DNA from: Alphaproteobacteria bacterium
GTDB taxonomy: Bacteria > Pseudomonadota > Alphaproteobacteria > UBA6615
Reading direction: 5' to 3'
DNA: 41,194 bases
Assembly: GCA_002727315.1 (NCBI GenBank)
Contig: PBWR01000016.1
Coordinates: 1 to 41,194 of the forward strand
A model generated the notes under the pieces. The model was not told where the DNA came from. It did no database searches and saw only the letters and a list, made by a program, of their open reading frames with translations. Position numbers and translations under genes: made by a program. The first letter of the stretch is position 1. The number at the start of each line of letters is the position of its first letter. This document shows positions 11,128 to 20,760 of the stretch, in pieces.

Positions 11128-11889
11128 TCAGGCGGGTTTGCAGCCCACCCCCATATAGTTCACATCCATATCCGTGCGGCTGCGTGACCAGGTACCGTTC
11201 AGGGGGTTGAAGACGACCCCGGTCAGTTCCAACATCTCGATGCCGCCGGACTCCAGGCCGGCGACCATCTCGGACGGCTTGAGGAACTTACGCCAGCTGT
11301 GGGTGCCGCGCGGCAGCCAGCGCAGGATATATTCGGCCCCGACGATCGCCAGGGCGAAGGCCTTGGCGGTCCGGTTCAGGGTCGCCGCGAAGACCAGTCC
11401 GCCCGGGCCGGACAGGCCGGCGCAGTCCCGCAGGAACGCCGCCGGATCCGCGACATGCTCCACCACCTCCATGCTCAGGACGATGTCGAAGGTTTCTCCT
11501 GCAGCCACAAGGTCCTCTGCGGTGGCCACCTGGTAGTCGATATGCAGGCCGCTTTCGCCGGCATGCAGGCGCGCGATCCCGATATTCTCCGCCACCGCGT
11601 CGATGCCGGTCACTTCGGCGCCGAGCCGGGCCATGGGTTCGCACAACAATCCGCCGCCGCAGCCGACATCCAGCAGGCGCAGTCCGACCAACGGCCTGGT
11701 GTCACGCTTGTCGCGGCCGAAATGTTCGCAGGCCCGGTCGCGGATATATTCGAGACGGACCGGGTTGAACCGGTGCAGGGGCTTGAACTTTCCGGTCGGG
11801 TCCCACCACTCCGCCGCCATCCGGCGGAACTTCTCAAGTTCGTCCGGGTCGCGCGATTCGGTGGCGTTTTCGGGCTTGTCTGTCGTCAT
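11128..11889 (-). CDS. ubiG: Ubiquinone biosynthesis O-methyltransferase UbiG
   Basis: UbiG carries out both O-methylations of ubiquinone synthesis. The 253-residue protein shows the family N-terminus ([31 protein letters not shown]), SAM motif [27 protein letters not shown], the post-motif [10 protein letters not shown] and [19 protein letters not shown], and the C-terminal [14 protein letters not shown] and [11 protein letters not shown], ending in [10 protein letters not shown]. The ATG at 11889 ([12 protein letters not shown]) is the best start; further upstream in-frame codons run antisense into lysC. It is divergent from lysC across 154 bp. Intact. Confidence 0.96.
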   Translation of the reverse strand: MTTDKPENATESRDPDELEKFRRMAAEWWDPTGKFKPLHRFNPVRLEYIRDRACEHFGRDKRDTRPLVGLRLLDVGCGGGLLCEPMARLGAEVTGIDAVAENIGIARLHAGESGLHIDYQVATAEDLVAAGETFDIVLSMEVVEHVADPAAFLRDCAGLSGPGGLVFAATLNRTAKAFALAIVGAEYILRWLPRGTHSWRKFLKPSEMVAGLESGGIEMLELTGVVFNPLNGTWSRSRTDMDVNYMGVGCKPA

Positions 11890-12043
11890 CTCTCTGGTGC
11901 CACAGCGCTTGCATGCCGAGTTTGGGCTGAGTATGGATACGCCGCCCTTGCACCACAAGCTGGCGAAACAGGCGTTGGAGGCGGCGCAGCCGGTCGTTCC
12001 ATCGCATATATGTGTGCTTGTCGCGCGGGCATTGGAAGAGACT

Positions 12044-13279
12044 ATGGCACGTATTGTTGCAAAATTCGGCGGGACGTCCGTTGCTGACCTGGATCGAATC
12101 CGCGCGGTCGCTGACCGGATCAAGCGTGAGTATGACGCCGGTCATCAGATCGCCGTGGTGGTATCCGCAATGGCAGGCGTCACCAATGGCCTGGTCGAGC
12201 TGACCCGGGACGCGCATCCCATGCACGATGCGCGGGAGTACGATGTTGTCGTGTCGACCGGAGAGCAGGTCACGGCCGGGCTGCTTGCCATCTGTCTCCA
12301 GGAGAAGGGCGTCTCGGCCCGCTCGTGGCTGGGGTGGCAGATTCCGATCCGGACATCGGATGCCCATGCGCGCGCGCGGATCGAGCAGATCGACATTGCC
12401 GAGATGGAGCGCCGCTTCACCGATGGGCAGGTCTGTGTCATCGCCGGGTTCCAGGGCATCGGCGCGGACAATCGGATCACCACGCTGGGCCGGGGTGGAT
12501 AAGACACAACCGCTGTCGCGCTGGCATCCGCGCTCAACGCAGAGCGCTGCGATATCTACACCGATGTGGACGGAGTCTACACCTCCGACCCGCGTATCGT
12601 GACGCGTGCGCGCAAGCTCAGTAAGATTACCTATGAGGAGATGCTGGAGATGGCGTCCCTCGGGGCCAAGGTTCTGCAGACCCGCTCGGTGGAGCTGGCG
12701 ATGAACCACAGGGTGCCGGTGCAGGTTCTCTCATCATTCGGCGAAGCCGTGGGCAGTGAGCTACCGGGAACGCTGGTAGTCGACGAGGAAGATATCGTGG
12801 AGCACGAGATTGTAAGCGGCGTGACCTACAGCCGCGATGAAGCCAAGATCACGCTGCAGCAGGTGGCCGACCGGCCCGGCGTGGCGGCGGCGATTTTCGG
12901 TCCGCTGGCCGAGGAGAACGTGAACGTGGACATGATCGTCCAGAACGTCTCGGAAGACGGCACCAGCACCGATATGACCTTCACTGTGACGCGCGGCGAT
13001 CTCGATCGTGCGATCGAGATGCTGAATGCACGCCAGGAAGAACTCGGGTTCACATCGCTGGTGCCGGACGCAAATGTCGTCAAGGTCTCGGTGGTTGGTG
13101 TCGGCATGCGCAGCCATGCCGGTGTCGCACAGCGGATGTTTTCCTCACTCGCCGAGCGCGGCATCAATATCCAGGTGATTTCGACCTCGGAGATAAAGAT
13201 CAGCGTCCTGATTGCCGAGGAGTTCACCGAGCTCGCCCTGCGCGCCCTGCACACTGCTTACGGCCTGGACGCCGCCTAG
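12044..13279 (+). pseudogene. lysC: Aspartate kinase lysC with a single in-frame TAA at codon 153
   Basis: Aspartate kinase opens the lysine/threonine/methionine/diaminopimelate pathway. The frame from the ATG at 12044 (GGAAGAG just upstream) would encode 411 residues with all the expected features: [60 protein letters not shown], and two ACT domains (about 265-400) with QNVSEDGTSTDMTFTV. The sole defect is TAA at 12500-12502, exactly where the catalytic loop GRGG-S-DT has its conserved Ser. TCA to TAA would be one change. Everything after the stop is perfectly preserved, so the lesion is very recent or a sequence error. A functional second copy elsewhere cannot be excluded. Confidence 0.85.
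12785..12799 (+). promoter_or_regulatory. Internal ribosome binding site and GTG start inside lysC (possible beta-subunit start)
   Basis: Within lysC, GAGGAAG at 12785-12791 lies five bases before an in-frame GTG at 12797. The product would start (M)EHEIVSGVTYSRDEAKI, codon 252 of the full frame, and consist of the two ACT domains. In Corynebacterium glutamicum and Bacillus-type alpha2beta2 aspartate kinases the beta subunit starts at the equivalent place (EEAVLTGVATDKSEAKV in Corynebacterium, recalled from family knowledge). The site lies downstream of the TAA, so the regulatory subunit could still be made. Use of this start is inferred. Confidence 0.5.
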
Positions 13280-13354
13280 GAGAACGATGTCCCACCGCTT
13301 CGCCCAGCCCGAGTCCGGTCGAAGCCGTGCCTCGGCGGCGCGGGGGAAGCGGGC

Positions 13355-15628
13355 ATGACAGGGCCGGCCAATCCGGGTTGGGTTGGTGCGCGGCGATTGC
13401 TGCGTCGTTTGCGGGATATCATGGCGGGGCCGGGGACTGCGCAGGCCCGCCTCGATCTCATCGCCAGCCTGATTGCCCGGGAACTCGTTGCCGAGGTCTG
13501 CTCGATCTACGTGCGCCGCGCCGGCGACGTTCTCGAGCTCTTTGCCACAGAAGGCCTGCGTCCCGACGCCGTTCACAACACGCGGCTGTTGGTCGGCGAA
13601 GGCCTGGTCGGCTTTGTCGCGGCCCAGGCGATGCCGGTCGCCCTGGCAGATGCGCAAGCTCATCCGCTGTTCGCGTTCCGCCCGGAGACTGGCGAGGAGC
13701 GTTATTCCTCGCTGATGGGCGTTCCGGTCCTGCGCGGTGGTCACGTGCTGGGTGTCCTGGTGATCCAGAACCGGACCCAGCGCAGCTATACCGATGAAGA
13801 GGTGGAAACCCTCGAGACGACGGCCATGGTGCTGGCGGAGATGATTGCGGGCAGCAACATCATGAGCGGGGACGAGGCCCGATTCGACGCCGTCCCCGAG
13901 GCACTGCCCCAGCGGCTCGAAGGTTTGCCGCTCAGTCCCGGGCTGACACTGGGAACCGCATTGGTTCAGAGCCGCCGGGTCACGATCGAACGGATGTTGA
14001 GCGATGATCCGGAGATCGAGGAACAGCGTGTCCGCAAGGCCCTGGACGCCCTGACCGGACAGTTGGATGCTGCGCTGGACCGCCCCGAATTTTCCGAAAC
14101 CGGCGAGCATCGCGATGTGCTTGAGACATTTCGTATGTTTGCCGAGGACCGCGGCTGGCTGCGACGGATCAACGAGGCGATCCGCACCGGCCTTTCGGCC
14201 GAGGCTGCGGTTCAACGGGTGCAGGACGAAACGCGTGCCCGCCTGGGGCAGGTCAGCGATGCTTATCTGCGCGAGCGGGTGCTGGATTTCGAGGAGCTTG
14301 CAAACCGGTTGTTGCGTCAGTTGGTGGAAAGCGAGCAGGACGGCGTCGCGGCGATCCCCGAGGATGCGGTCCTCATCGCGCGCTCGTTGGGACCGGGCGA
14401 ACTCCTGAACTACGAGCCCGGAAACCTGAAGGCCGTCATCCTCGAGGATGGCTCGGTTAATGCCCATGCGACCATCGTGGCGCGCGCGCTCGGTGTGCCC
14501 CTGGTCGGACGCCTCGATGGCCTGCTGTCGCGTGTCGAAACCGGTGATGAGGTGCTGGTCGATGCAGAGAACGGCGTCGTCTATCTGCGCCCGGGTGACG
14601 AGGTGCGAGCCAATTTCGAGATGGCAATGGCCGCCCGAAGCGCTCGGCTCGAGGTCTATCGCGGCCTGCGCGACGAGCCGCCCGAGACACGTGACGGCAC
14701 CCATGTTGGGTTACTGCTCAACGCGGGCCTGCTGGCGGATATGAACCATCTGGAGGACACCGCCGCCGAAGGTGTCGGGCTGTACCGGACCGAAATTCCG
14801 TTCATGGTGCGCGCAACCTACCCGGATGTCGCAGCCCAGACCGATTTCTATGCCCGGGTCCTGGACGAGGCCGAGGGCAGGCCGGTTGTCTTTCGCACCC
14901 TCGACATTGGCGGCGACAAGGTCCTCCCCTATCTGCAAAGCAGTTCCGAGGACAACCCGGCGATGGGCTGGCGCGCATCGCGGATTGCGCTCGACCGTCC
15001 GGCCATGCTGCGCCATCAATTGCGAGCGCTGATCACGGCCAGTGCAGGTCGCGATCTGTCCGTGATGTTTCCCATGATCGCCCAGGTCGCAGAGTTCGAT
15101 GCGGCGAAGCGATTGCTCGATCTCGAGATCGAGCGGGTGGCGAAACGCGGTGACCCCGTGCCGCGCAGCATTCGCGCCGGGGTCATGCTCGAGGTTCCGG
15201 CACTCGCGCTGCAGCTTGAGAACCTGCTGTTGCGGACAGATTTCCTGTCCATCGGCAGCAACGATCTCGTCCAGTTCTTGTTTGCCTCGGATCGCGGAAA
15301 TCCGCGCCTTGAGGGGCGCTACGATGTGTTGGCGCCGGCGGTTCTGAATTTCCTCAAGAACATCGCTGACACGTGCGGAGATGCGGACACCGAACTCACC
15401 GTGTGTGGCGAGATGGCGGGGGATCCGGTCTCGGCAATGGCCCTGCTGGGGCTGGGATATCGGCGCCTTTCCATGTCACCGGCCAATATCGGCCCGGTGA
15501 AGGCGATGGTGCGATCCATCGCGATCGGGAACGTTGTCGACTACCTGAATGTGCCGCTGCAATCGCCGGTGCCAAGTCTGCGGCCCCATCTGCGTGCCTT
15601 CGCGCAAGACCATGGGATCGAGGTCTAA
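13355..15628 (+). CDS. ptsP: Phosphoenolpyruvate-protein phosphotransferase PtsP (EI-Ntr)
   Basis: This is the first kinase of the nitrogen-type phosphotransferase system. It takes phosphate from PEP and passes it to NPr and EIIA-Ntr, a regulatory relay. The 757 residues comprise an N-terminal GAF domain (about 20-165, LFATEGLRPDAV and GEGLVGFVA), the EI N-domain (about 190-400, LPLSPGLTLGTA), the phospho-His segment NAHATIVARALGVPLVG, and the PEP-binding barrel (GVGLYRTEIPFM, FRTLDIGGDKVLPY, DFLSIGSNDLVQFLFASDR, and TVCGEMAGDP with the catalytic Cys). The ATG at 13355 opens 75 nt after lysC, the usual order in this class. Intact. Confidence 0.96.
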   Translation: MTGPANPGWVGARRLLRRLRDIMAGPGTAQARLDLIASLIARELVAEVCSIYVRRAGDVLELFATEGLRPDAVHNTRLLVGEGLVGFVAAQAMPVALADAQAHPLFAFRPETGEERYSSLMGVPVLRGGHVLGVLVIQNRTQRSYTDEEVETLETTAMVLAEMIAGSNIMSGDEARFDAVPEALPQRLEGLPLSPGLTLGTALVQSRRVTIERMLSDDPEIEEQRVRKALDALTGQLDAALDRPEFSETGEHRDVLETFRMFAEDRGWLRRINEAIRTGLSAEAAVQRVQDETRARLGQVSDAYLRERVLDFEELANRLLRQLVESEQDGVAAIPEDAVLIARSLGPGELLNYEPGNLKAVILEDGSVNAHATIVARALGVPLVGRLDGLLSRVETGDEVLVDAENGVVYLRPGDEVRANFEMAMAARSARLEVYRGLRDEPPETRDGTHVGLLLNAGLLADMNHLEDTAAEGVGLYRTEIPFMVRATYPDVAAQTDFYARVLDEAEGRPVVFRTLDIGGDKVLPYLQSSSEDNPAMGWRASRIALDRPAMLRHQLRALITASAGRDLSVMFPMIAQVAEFDAAKRLLDLEIERVAKRGDPVPRSIRAGVMLEVPALALQLENLLLRTDFLSIGSNDLVQFLFASDRGNPRLEGRYDVLAPAVLNFLKNIADTCGDADTELTVCGEMAGDPVSAMALLGLGYRRLSMSPANIGPVKAMVRSIAIGNVVDYLNVPLQSPVPSLRPHLRAFAQDHGIEV

Positions 15629-15716
15629 ATCGTTGCGGGTGTGACTCGCATTTGATAGGAAACCGGTACACAAACGTGAAATGTCTTTAGATTGTGGTAA
15701 CTTATGGTGTGGTTCT

Positions 15717-15728
15717 GTTCGATCGAAC
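15717..15728. promoter_or_regulatory. Perfect 12-bp palindrome upstream of the rodZ-like gene
   Basis: GTTCGATCGAAC is fully self-complementary and lies in the 174-bp spacer between ptsP and the rodZ-like gene, 74 bp before the start codon. It could bind a dimeric regulator. There is only one copy here and the cognate protein is unknown, so this is a weak call. Confidence 0.25.
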
Positions 15729-15802
15729 ATGAACCGGGCACCTGAAAAGGACCGGGTTTCACGGTTTGCCGAACCCGACGTCGGGCACTGGCTGGGGACT
15801 CG

Positions 15803-16939
15803 ATGGTACGTTTAAATCCAAGCTCGTTTCGCGTCCTGAATCAGGACGGCGCACTGGACACGATGCATTCGGTCGAGGGCGCCGACCATGTCGGCGCGTT
15901 CCTGCGGGAAGCGCGCGAGACCACCGGCCGTTCCGTGGCCGATGTGGCGCAGTCGCTGCGCATCAGGCGGGTCTATCTCGAGGCGATCGAGGACGGGCGG
16001 TTCGACAAACTCCCCGGTGCCGCCTACGCGGTCGGATTTGTGCGCTCCTATGCCACCTATCTGCGGCTCGACGAAGTGAAGCTTGTCGAGCGGTTCAAGG
16101 AAGAGGCGAGCGGCATTGAATCGCATCAGGAGCTCGATTTCCCAACCCCTCTGCCCGAGGGCCGCTTTCCCGGCGGAATCGTCGTTGCGCTGTGTCTGAT
16201 CATTGGCGCCGGCGTGTTCGCCGGTTGGTATTGGTTCCAGAACCAGAACACGATCGAGGTCGCTCGGATCCCGCCGCCGCCCGCCGCGCCAGAGCAGGCA
16301 TCCGCACCTGCGGATGGCGATGTACCGGCACCGGAGATCGAGCGCACACCGCTCGCAAGCCCTGCGGCGCCGGCGGTGACACCCGAAGCGGCACCTCCGG
16401 TCGAGGCGGCCGTCGTGGCGGATGGTGTCAACGAATCCGGTGAAACCGTTGCCGAGGTGACGGAACCCGCGGTTCCGCTGGTGCCACCATCTTACCTGGA
16501 GCCGCAGATCGATCCTCTGGCGTCCATGGCCGATCTGCCGTCCATCGGGAACGAAACCGCAGCCGATGCATCGGCGCCGACCGAAGCCGGCGCGACCGCG
16601 ACGCCCGGCCCTCGGGTCGATCTGTCATCCAGCGATAACGGCCAGATTTATGGGGCGGTCAACAGCGATGCACGCATCGTCGTGAATGCTCTCGAGAACA
16701 CCTGGGTGCAGGTGCGTGATGCCGACGAAAATGTCGTGCTGACCCAGATGCTGCGAGCCGGAGACAAGTACCTCGTGCCGAACCGCAGCGGCCTCTGGCT
16801 GATGACGGGCAACGCCGGCGGACTGGACATTTCCGTCGACGGAGAGCCAGTTCCTGCAATTGGCGCGCGCGGCGAAAGCCGGCGCAATGTCCGCCTCGAT
16901 ACCGATCTCCTGAGGACAGGCGGCGCGGTCGTCCAGTAG
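15803..16939 (+). CDS. RodZ-like protein: helix-turn-helix, one membrane span, DUF4115
   Basis: The layout is that of RodZ, which links the MreB cytoskeleton to the wall-elongation machine. It has a cytoplasmic HTH_25 domain (residues about 30-100, LREARETTGRSVADVAQSLRI and AYAVGFVRSYATYLRLD), one transmembrane helix (IVVALCLIIGAGVFAGWYWF, about 130-150), a long Pro/Ala/Glu-rich periplasmic linker (about 155-270) and a C-terminal DUF4115 domain (ENTWVQVRDADENVV, GDKYLVPNRSGLWLMTGNAGGLDISVDG). The ATG at 15803 follows GGGG; an ATG at 15863 (MHSVEGAD) is an alternative closer to the HTH. It sits directly before ispG, as in many alphaproteobacteria. The 378-residue length is normal. Confidence 0.88.
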   Translation: MVRLNPSSFRVLNQDGALDTMHSVEGADHVGAFLREARETTGRSVADVAQSLRIRRVYLEAIEDGRFDKLPGAAYAVGFVRSYATYLRLDEVKLVERFKEEASGIESHQELDFPTPLPEGRFPGGIVVALCLIIGAGVFAGWYWFQNQNTIEVARIPPPPAAPEQASAPADGDVPAPEIERTPLASPAAPAVTPEAAPPVEAAVVADGVNESGETVAEVTEPAVPLVPPSYLEPQIDPLASMADLPSIGNETAADASAPTEAGATATPGPRVDLSSSDNGQIYGAVNSDARIVVNALENTWVQVRDADENVVLTQMLRAGDKYLVPNRSGLWLMTGNAGGLDISVDGEPVPAIGARGESRRNVRLDTDLLRTGGAVVQ

Positions 16940-17034
16940 CGTTAATCGGGCTTGGCCCGTCAGTTGATATTTGACCCGCCCGCGCGCATGTTACGGCAGT
17001 TTCGCGAGGCCAGATTTAGAGGTTCTGCAGCACC

Positions 17035-18165
17035 ATGAGTGTCCGCCCCTACCGCGACATTGAGCGACGGAAAAGCCGTCAGATCATGGTCGGTGATGTT
17101 CCCGTGGGCGGCGATGCGCCGATCACCGTCCAGTCGATGACCAACACGCGCACCACCGACGTGGCTGGCACGATCGAGCAGATCCGCGCGCTCGAGGTGG
17201 CGGGCGCCGACATCGTGCGCGTGTCCTGCCCCGACGAGGACAGCACGGTTGCACTGCGTGAGATTATTCCCGAGGTCACGGTGCCGATCGTGGCCGATAT
17301 TCACTTTCACTATCGTCGTGCGATCGAGGCGGCCGAAGCCGGGGCCGCCTGTTTGCGCCTGAACCCCGGCAATATCGGATCCCGCGACCGGGTCCGCGAG
17401 GTGGTCAAGGCTGCGCGTGACAACAATTGCTCGATGCGCATCGGTGTGAACGGCGGCAGCCTTGAGAAGGAGTTTCTCGACAAGTACGGCGAGCCGTGTC
17501 CGGAAGCACTGATCGAGAGCGCGCTGAACTCGGTGCAACTGCTCGAGGATGAGGAATTTCGCGAGTTCAAGATTTCGGTGAAGGCGTCCGATGTTTTCCT
17601 CGCTGTCGCGGCCTATATGGGCCTCGCGGAAGCCTGCGACTATCCGCTCCATATCGGAGTCACGGAAGCGGGCGGCCTGCGCTCGGGCACCGTGAAATCA
17701 TCCGTCGGCCTCGGCATGCTATTGTGGTCGGGTATCGGCGACACGCTGCGGGTCTCGCTTTCGGCCGACCCGGTGGAAGAGGTCAAGGTCGGGTTCGACC
17801 TTCTCAAATCGCTGGGGCTGCGTCACCGCGGTGTCAACGTCGTGTCCTGTCCGTCCTGCGCCCGCCAGCAGTTCGACGTGATCGAGACCGTGAAGGTCCT
17901 GGAGGCCCGGTTGTCCCACATCACGACCCCGATGACCGTTTCCGTGATCGGCTGCGTCGTCAATGGTCCCGGCGAGGCCACGATGACGGATATCGGTTTC
18001 ACCGGCGGCGGACGCGGGACCCATCAGGTCTATATCGCCGGACAGCCGCACCACCGGCTGCAGGACGAGGATATCGTCGATCATCTCGTGCATCTCGTCG
18101 AGGAAAAGGCTACTGCCATCGAGGCAGACGTCGGGCGCGACGACATACCCTCGGCCGCCGAATAG
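17035..18165 (+). CDS. ispG: 4-hydroxy-3-methylbut-2-enyl diphosphate synthase IspG
   Basis: IspG reduces MEcPP to HMBPP in the MEP isoprenoid pathway, using a [4Fe-4S] cluster. The 376-residue bacterial form has the TIM-barrel N-half ([67 protein letters not shown]) and the C-terminal cluster ligands C272 and C275 ([12 protein letters not shown]), C307 ([10 protein letters not shown]) and the Glu that follows. The ATG at 17035 is the first in frame. Only 24 nt separate it from hisS. Intact. Confidence 0.97.
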   Translation: MSVRPYRDIERRKSRQIMVGDVPVGGDAPITVQSMTNTRTTDVAGTIEQIRALEVAGADIVRVSCPDEDSTVALREIIPEVTVPIVADIHFHYRRAIEAAEAGAACLRLNPGNIGSRDRVREVVKAARDNNCSMRIGVNGGSLEKEFLDKYGEPCPEALIESALNSVQLLEDEEFREFKISVKASDVFLAVAAYMGLAEACDYPLHIGVTEAGGLRSGTVKSSVGLGMLLWSGIGDTLRVSLSADPVEEVKVGFDLLKSLGLRHRGVNVVSCPSCARQQFDVIETVKVLEARLSHITTPMTVSVIGCVVNGPGEATMTDIGFTGGGRGTHQVYIAGQPHHRLQDEDIVDHLVHLVEEKATAIEADVGRDDIPSAAE

Positions 18166-18189
18166 TCGCTGATCGGCAGCAGGTCGGAC

Positions 18190-19434
18190 ATGGCGAAACT
18201 TCAACCCGTACGTGGAACGCACGACCTCCTGGGTGACGAGGCGCGTTCGCACCTCGCGATTGTCGAGGCGGCGCGCGACGTGGCCGACCGGTACGGCTAC
18301 GGGCCCATGTCGACGCCGGTGTTCGAATTTACGGATGTGTTCCAGCGTACCCTCGGAGACACTTCCGACATCGTGACCAAGGAGATGTACACCTTCGAGG
18401 ACAAGGGCGGCGACAGCCTGACCCTGCGCCCGGAGGGCACGGCCGGTATCGCGCGCGCCGTCATTTCGGGTGGGCTGCGCAACGAGCTGCCGCTCAAATG
18501 CTTCTATAGCGGCCCCATGTTCCGACATGAACGCCCGCAAAAGGGACGGCTGCGCCAATTTCATCAGATCGGCGTGGAACTGATCGGCGTTGCCGAACCC
18601 ACTGGCGATGTCGAAGTCATCGCACTGGCGGCCGACATACTCGACACTCTTGGCATCCTCGAGGACACTACCCTCGAGCTGAACACGCTCGGTGACAGCG
18701 AAAGCCGCGCGCTCTATCGCGACGCGCTGGTCGCCTATTTCACCGGCGTGGCGGACAAACTGTCGGATGACAGCCGAGAGCGGTTGACCCGCAATCCGCT
18801 GCGTATTCTCGATTCCAAGGACAAGGGCGACCGCGAGGTGATCGCCGATGCGCCGGTGTTCGGCGACTATCTGAGCGCGCCGGCGCAGGAGTTCTTCGGC
18901 GCGGTATGCCAGGGCCTAGATACGATCGGGCTCGGCTATACCCTGAACCCGCGTCTGGTTCGGGGGCTCGACTATTACAGCCACACGGCATTCGAATTCA
19001 CCACTGAATCCCTGGGTGCGCAGGGCACCGTGCTTGCCGGCGGCCGGTATGACGGTTTGATCGAAACCATGGGTGGCGCCGCCACCCCGGGAGTGGGCTG
19101 GGCCGCAGGCATCGAGCGGCTGTCGATGATGCTGGCCGAACCGGTGGCCCGAACCCGGCCCATCACGTTGATCGGACTGGGTGAGGACGGCGAACGGGAA
19201 ACGGTGCGTCTCGCACGCACGCTGCGCCAGGCCGGATTGACCATCGAACTGGTCTACAAGGGTGGTCTGAAGCGGGGCCTGCGCCGCGCCGATCGGATCA
19301 ACGCCGCGGCCGCCGTCATGATCGGCGATGACGAACTGGCACGGAATGCTGCCACCGTGCGTGATCTCGACAGCGGTGAGCAAACCGACGTTGCGATCGC
19401 AGACCTGACCGACCACCTGGCCGCCTACCGCTAG
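18190..19434 (+). CDS. hisS: Histidyl-tRNA synthetase
   Basis: A class II aminoacyl-tRNA synthetase of 414 residues. Visible are the N-terminal PVRGTHDLLGDEA (residues about 5-17), motif 1 with STPVFEFTDVFQRTLGDTSDIV, motif 2 CFYSGPMFRHERPQKGRLRQFHQIGVE, the histidine-A box LVRGLDYYSHTAFEF, and motif 3 GVGWAAGIERLSMML. These are followed by an anticodon-binding domain (about 325-414, TLIGLGEDGE). It is co-directional with ispG (24-nt gap) and hemA (12-nt gap), so a shared operon is likely. Intact. Confidence 0.97.
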   Translation: MAKLQPVRGTHDLLGDEARSHLAIVEAARDVADRYGYGPMSTPVFEFTDVFQRTLGDTSDIVTKEMYTFEDKGGDSLTLRPEGTAGIARAVISGGLRNELPLKCFYSGPMFRHERPQKGRLRQFHQIGVELIGVAEPTGDVEVIALAADILDTLGILEDTTLELNTLGDSESRALYRDALVAYFTGVADKLSDDSRERLTRNPLRILDSKDKGDREVIADAPVFGDYLSAPAQEFFGAVCQGLDTIGLGYTLNPRLVRGLDYYSHTAFEFTTESLGAQGTVLAGGRYDGLIETMGGAATPGVGWAAGIERLSMMLAEPVARTRPITLIGLGEDGERETVRLARTLRQAGLTIELVYKGGLKRGLRRADRINAAAAVMIGDDELARNAATVRDLDSGEQTDVAIADLTDHLAAYR

Positions 19435-19446
19435 CGACCGAACGAT

Positions 19447-20760
19447 ATGGGCCACCGTCCTGAAACCGGGGCGGCGCCGGCCGACTATGTTGTCGTTGGC
19501 GCCAGCCACAAGACCAGTAGTGCCGCTTTGCGTGATCTGCTGTTTGTCGCCGATTCCGATGTTCCCGGAATTCTCGACGAGCTGCGCACCGGCGGATTCA
19601 CGCAAGCGCTTGTCGTGTCGACCTGCGATCGAGTCGAAATTCACGGTGCTTCGGACGAGCCGGCCCTGGCGATAGCCCGGGCCCGCGAAATTCTGTCCCG
19701 CCGCGCCGGCTATGAACCCGTGGATAGCGACGGTGTCTACGATTTGAGCGGGGCTGCGGCTGCGCGCCATATGTTCGCCGTTGCGGCCAGCCTCGAAAGC
19801 GCTGTCGTGGGCGAGGCCGAAGTGCTGGGTCAGCTCAAGGCGGCCCACGCGCTCGCCCGGACCCATGGCGCGACGGGGCCGGAGCTCGAATTGCTTCTGC
19901 AGCGTGCCTATGCGGCGGCCAAGGATATACGTACCAACACGGCGATTGCCGAGGGGCCGGTGTCGCTGGCCACGGCGGCGGTGCAGGCCGCCCGCAACCT
20001 GTTCGGAGACCTGAAAGACATCTCGGCCCTGTTGGTCGGGCCGGGCGAAATGGGCCTGCTGATGCTCGATCAATTTCGCCAGAGCGGATTGCGGCGTGTG
20101 ACCGTGGCGGCATCGAGTGCGGCGCGCGCGCAGGCGCTCGGCCGAACCTTCGATGCGCATAGCGTGACCTATGACGAACTCCCCGCAACGCTGCCGGGGG
20201 CCGACCTCGTGATCGGTGCCGCGGGTCTTGGTCGGCCGATGGTGACGGTGCCGATGATCGGTGAGGCGTTGCGCGCGCGGCGTCGCAAGCCGATGTTCGT
20301 ATTGGACGTGGCCATTCCCGGTGATGCGGACCCAGAGATTTCCGGCCTCGACGATGCATTCCTGTTCGATCTCGACGATCTGGAAACGATCTCGCGGTCG
20401 AACCGCAACGCGCGCGATGCAGCTGCACGCGAGGCCTGGCAGATGATCGAACGCCACACCCAGGCGTTCGAGACGTCGCTCGCCGAGCGTGACGTGGTGC
20501 CCACGGTGTCGGATCTGTATGCCCATTTCGAGGTCGTCCGGGCCGAAGTGTTGCGCGAGGCCGGGAACGCAGATGCCGACGAGGTCACACGGCGATTGGT
20601 CAATCGTTTGCTGCATCACCCGTCCGAGGCCCTGCGCGCCGCGGCACGCGCGGGTGACCGGGACGACCGGACCGCTCGGGTGGTTCGGGACATGTTCGCG
20701 CTGGACGAATCAAGCAATGGACCGGACATGGCGTCCGATATCGGGAGTGAAGAGGAATGA
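19447..20760 (+). CDS. hemA: Glutamyl-tRNA reductase HemA (C5 tetrapyrrole pathway)
   Basis: This enzyme reduces glutamyl-tRNA(Glu) with NADPH to glutamate-1-semialdehyde, the first step of the C5 route to 5-aminolevulinate and haem. The 437-residue protein has [15 protein letters not shown] (residues 18-32), the catalytic Cys60 in [11 protein letters not shown] (Asp where Asn is usual), [20 protein letters not shown], a Rossmann domain ([14 protein letters not shown]), [18 protein letters not shown], and a C-terminal dimerisation region. Its stop overlaps the prfA ATG by four bases (ATGA), so translation is coupled. Most alphaproteobacteria use ALA synthase instead. The hemA-prfA-prmC order resembles the gammaproteobacterial one. 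Confidence 0.95.
   Translation: MGHRPETGAAPADYVVVGASHKTSSAALRDLLFVADSDVPGILDELRTGGFTQALVVSTCDRVEIHGASDEPALAIARAREILSRRAGYEPVDSDGVYDLSGAAAARHMFAVAASLESAVVGEAEVLGQLKAAHALARTHGATGPELELLLQRAYAAAKDIRTNTAIAEGPVSLATAAVQAARNLFGDLKDISALLVGPGEMGLLMLDQFRQSGLRRVTVAASSAARAQALGRTFDAHSVTYDELPATLPGADLVIGAAGLGRPMVTVPMIGEALRARRRKPMFVLDVAIPGDADPEISGLDDAFLFDLDDLETISRSNRNARDAAAREAWQMIERHTQAFETSLAERDVVPTVSDLYAHFEVVRAEVLREAGNADADEVTRRLVNRLLHHPSEALRAAARAGDRDDRTARVVRDMFALDESSNGPDMASDIGSEEE

Noticed and set aside
18916-20619. A 567-codon open frame on the minus strand opposite hisS/hemA, and similar ones at 13145-14704, 20616-21995 and 2406-3650
   Set aside because: They are mirror frames of well-supported genes (third-base GC bias), with low-complexity translations rich in His, Arg and Gln and no domain features.
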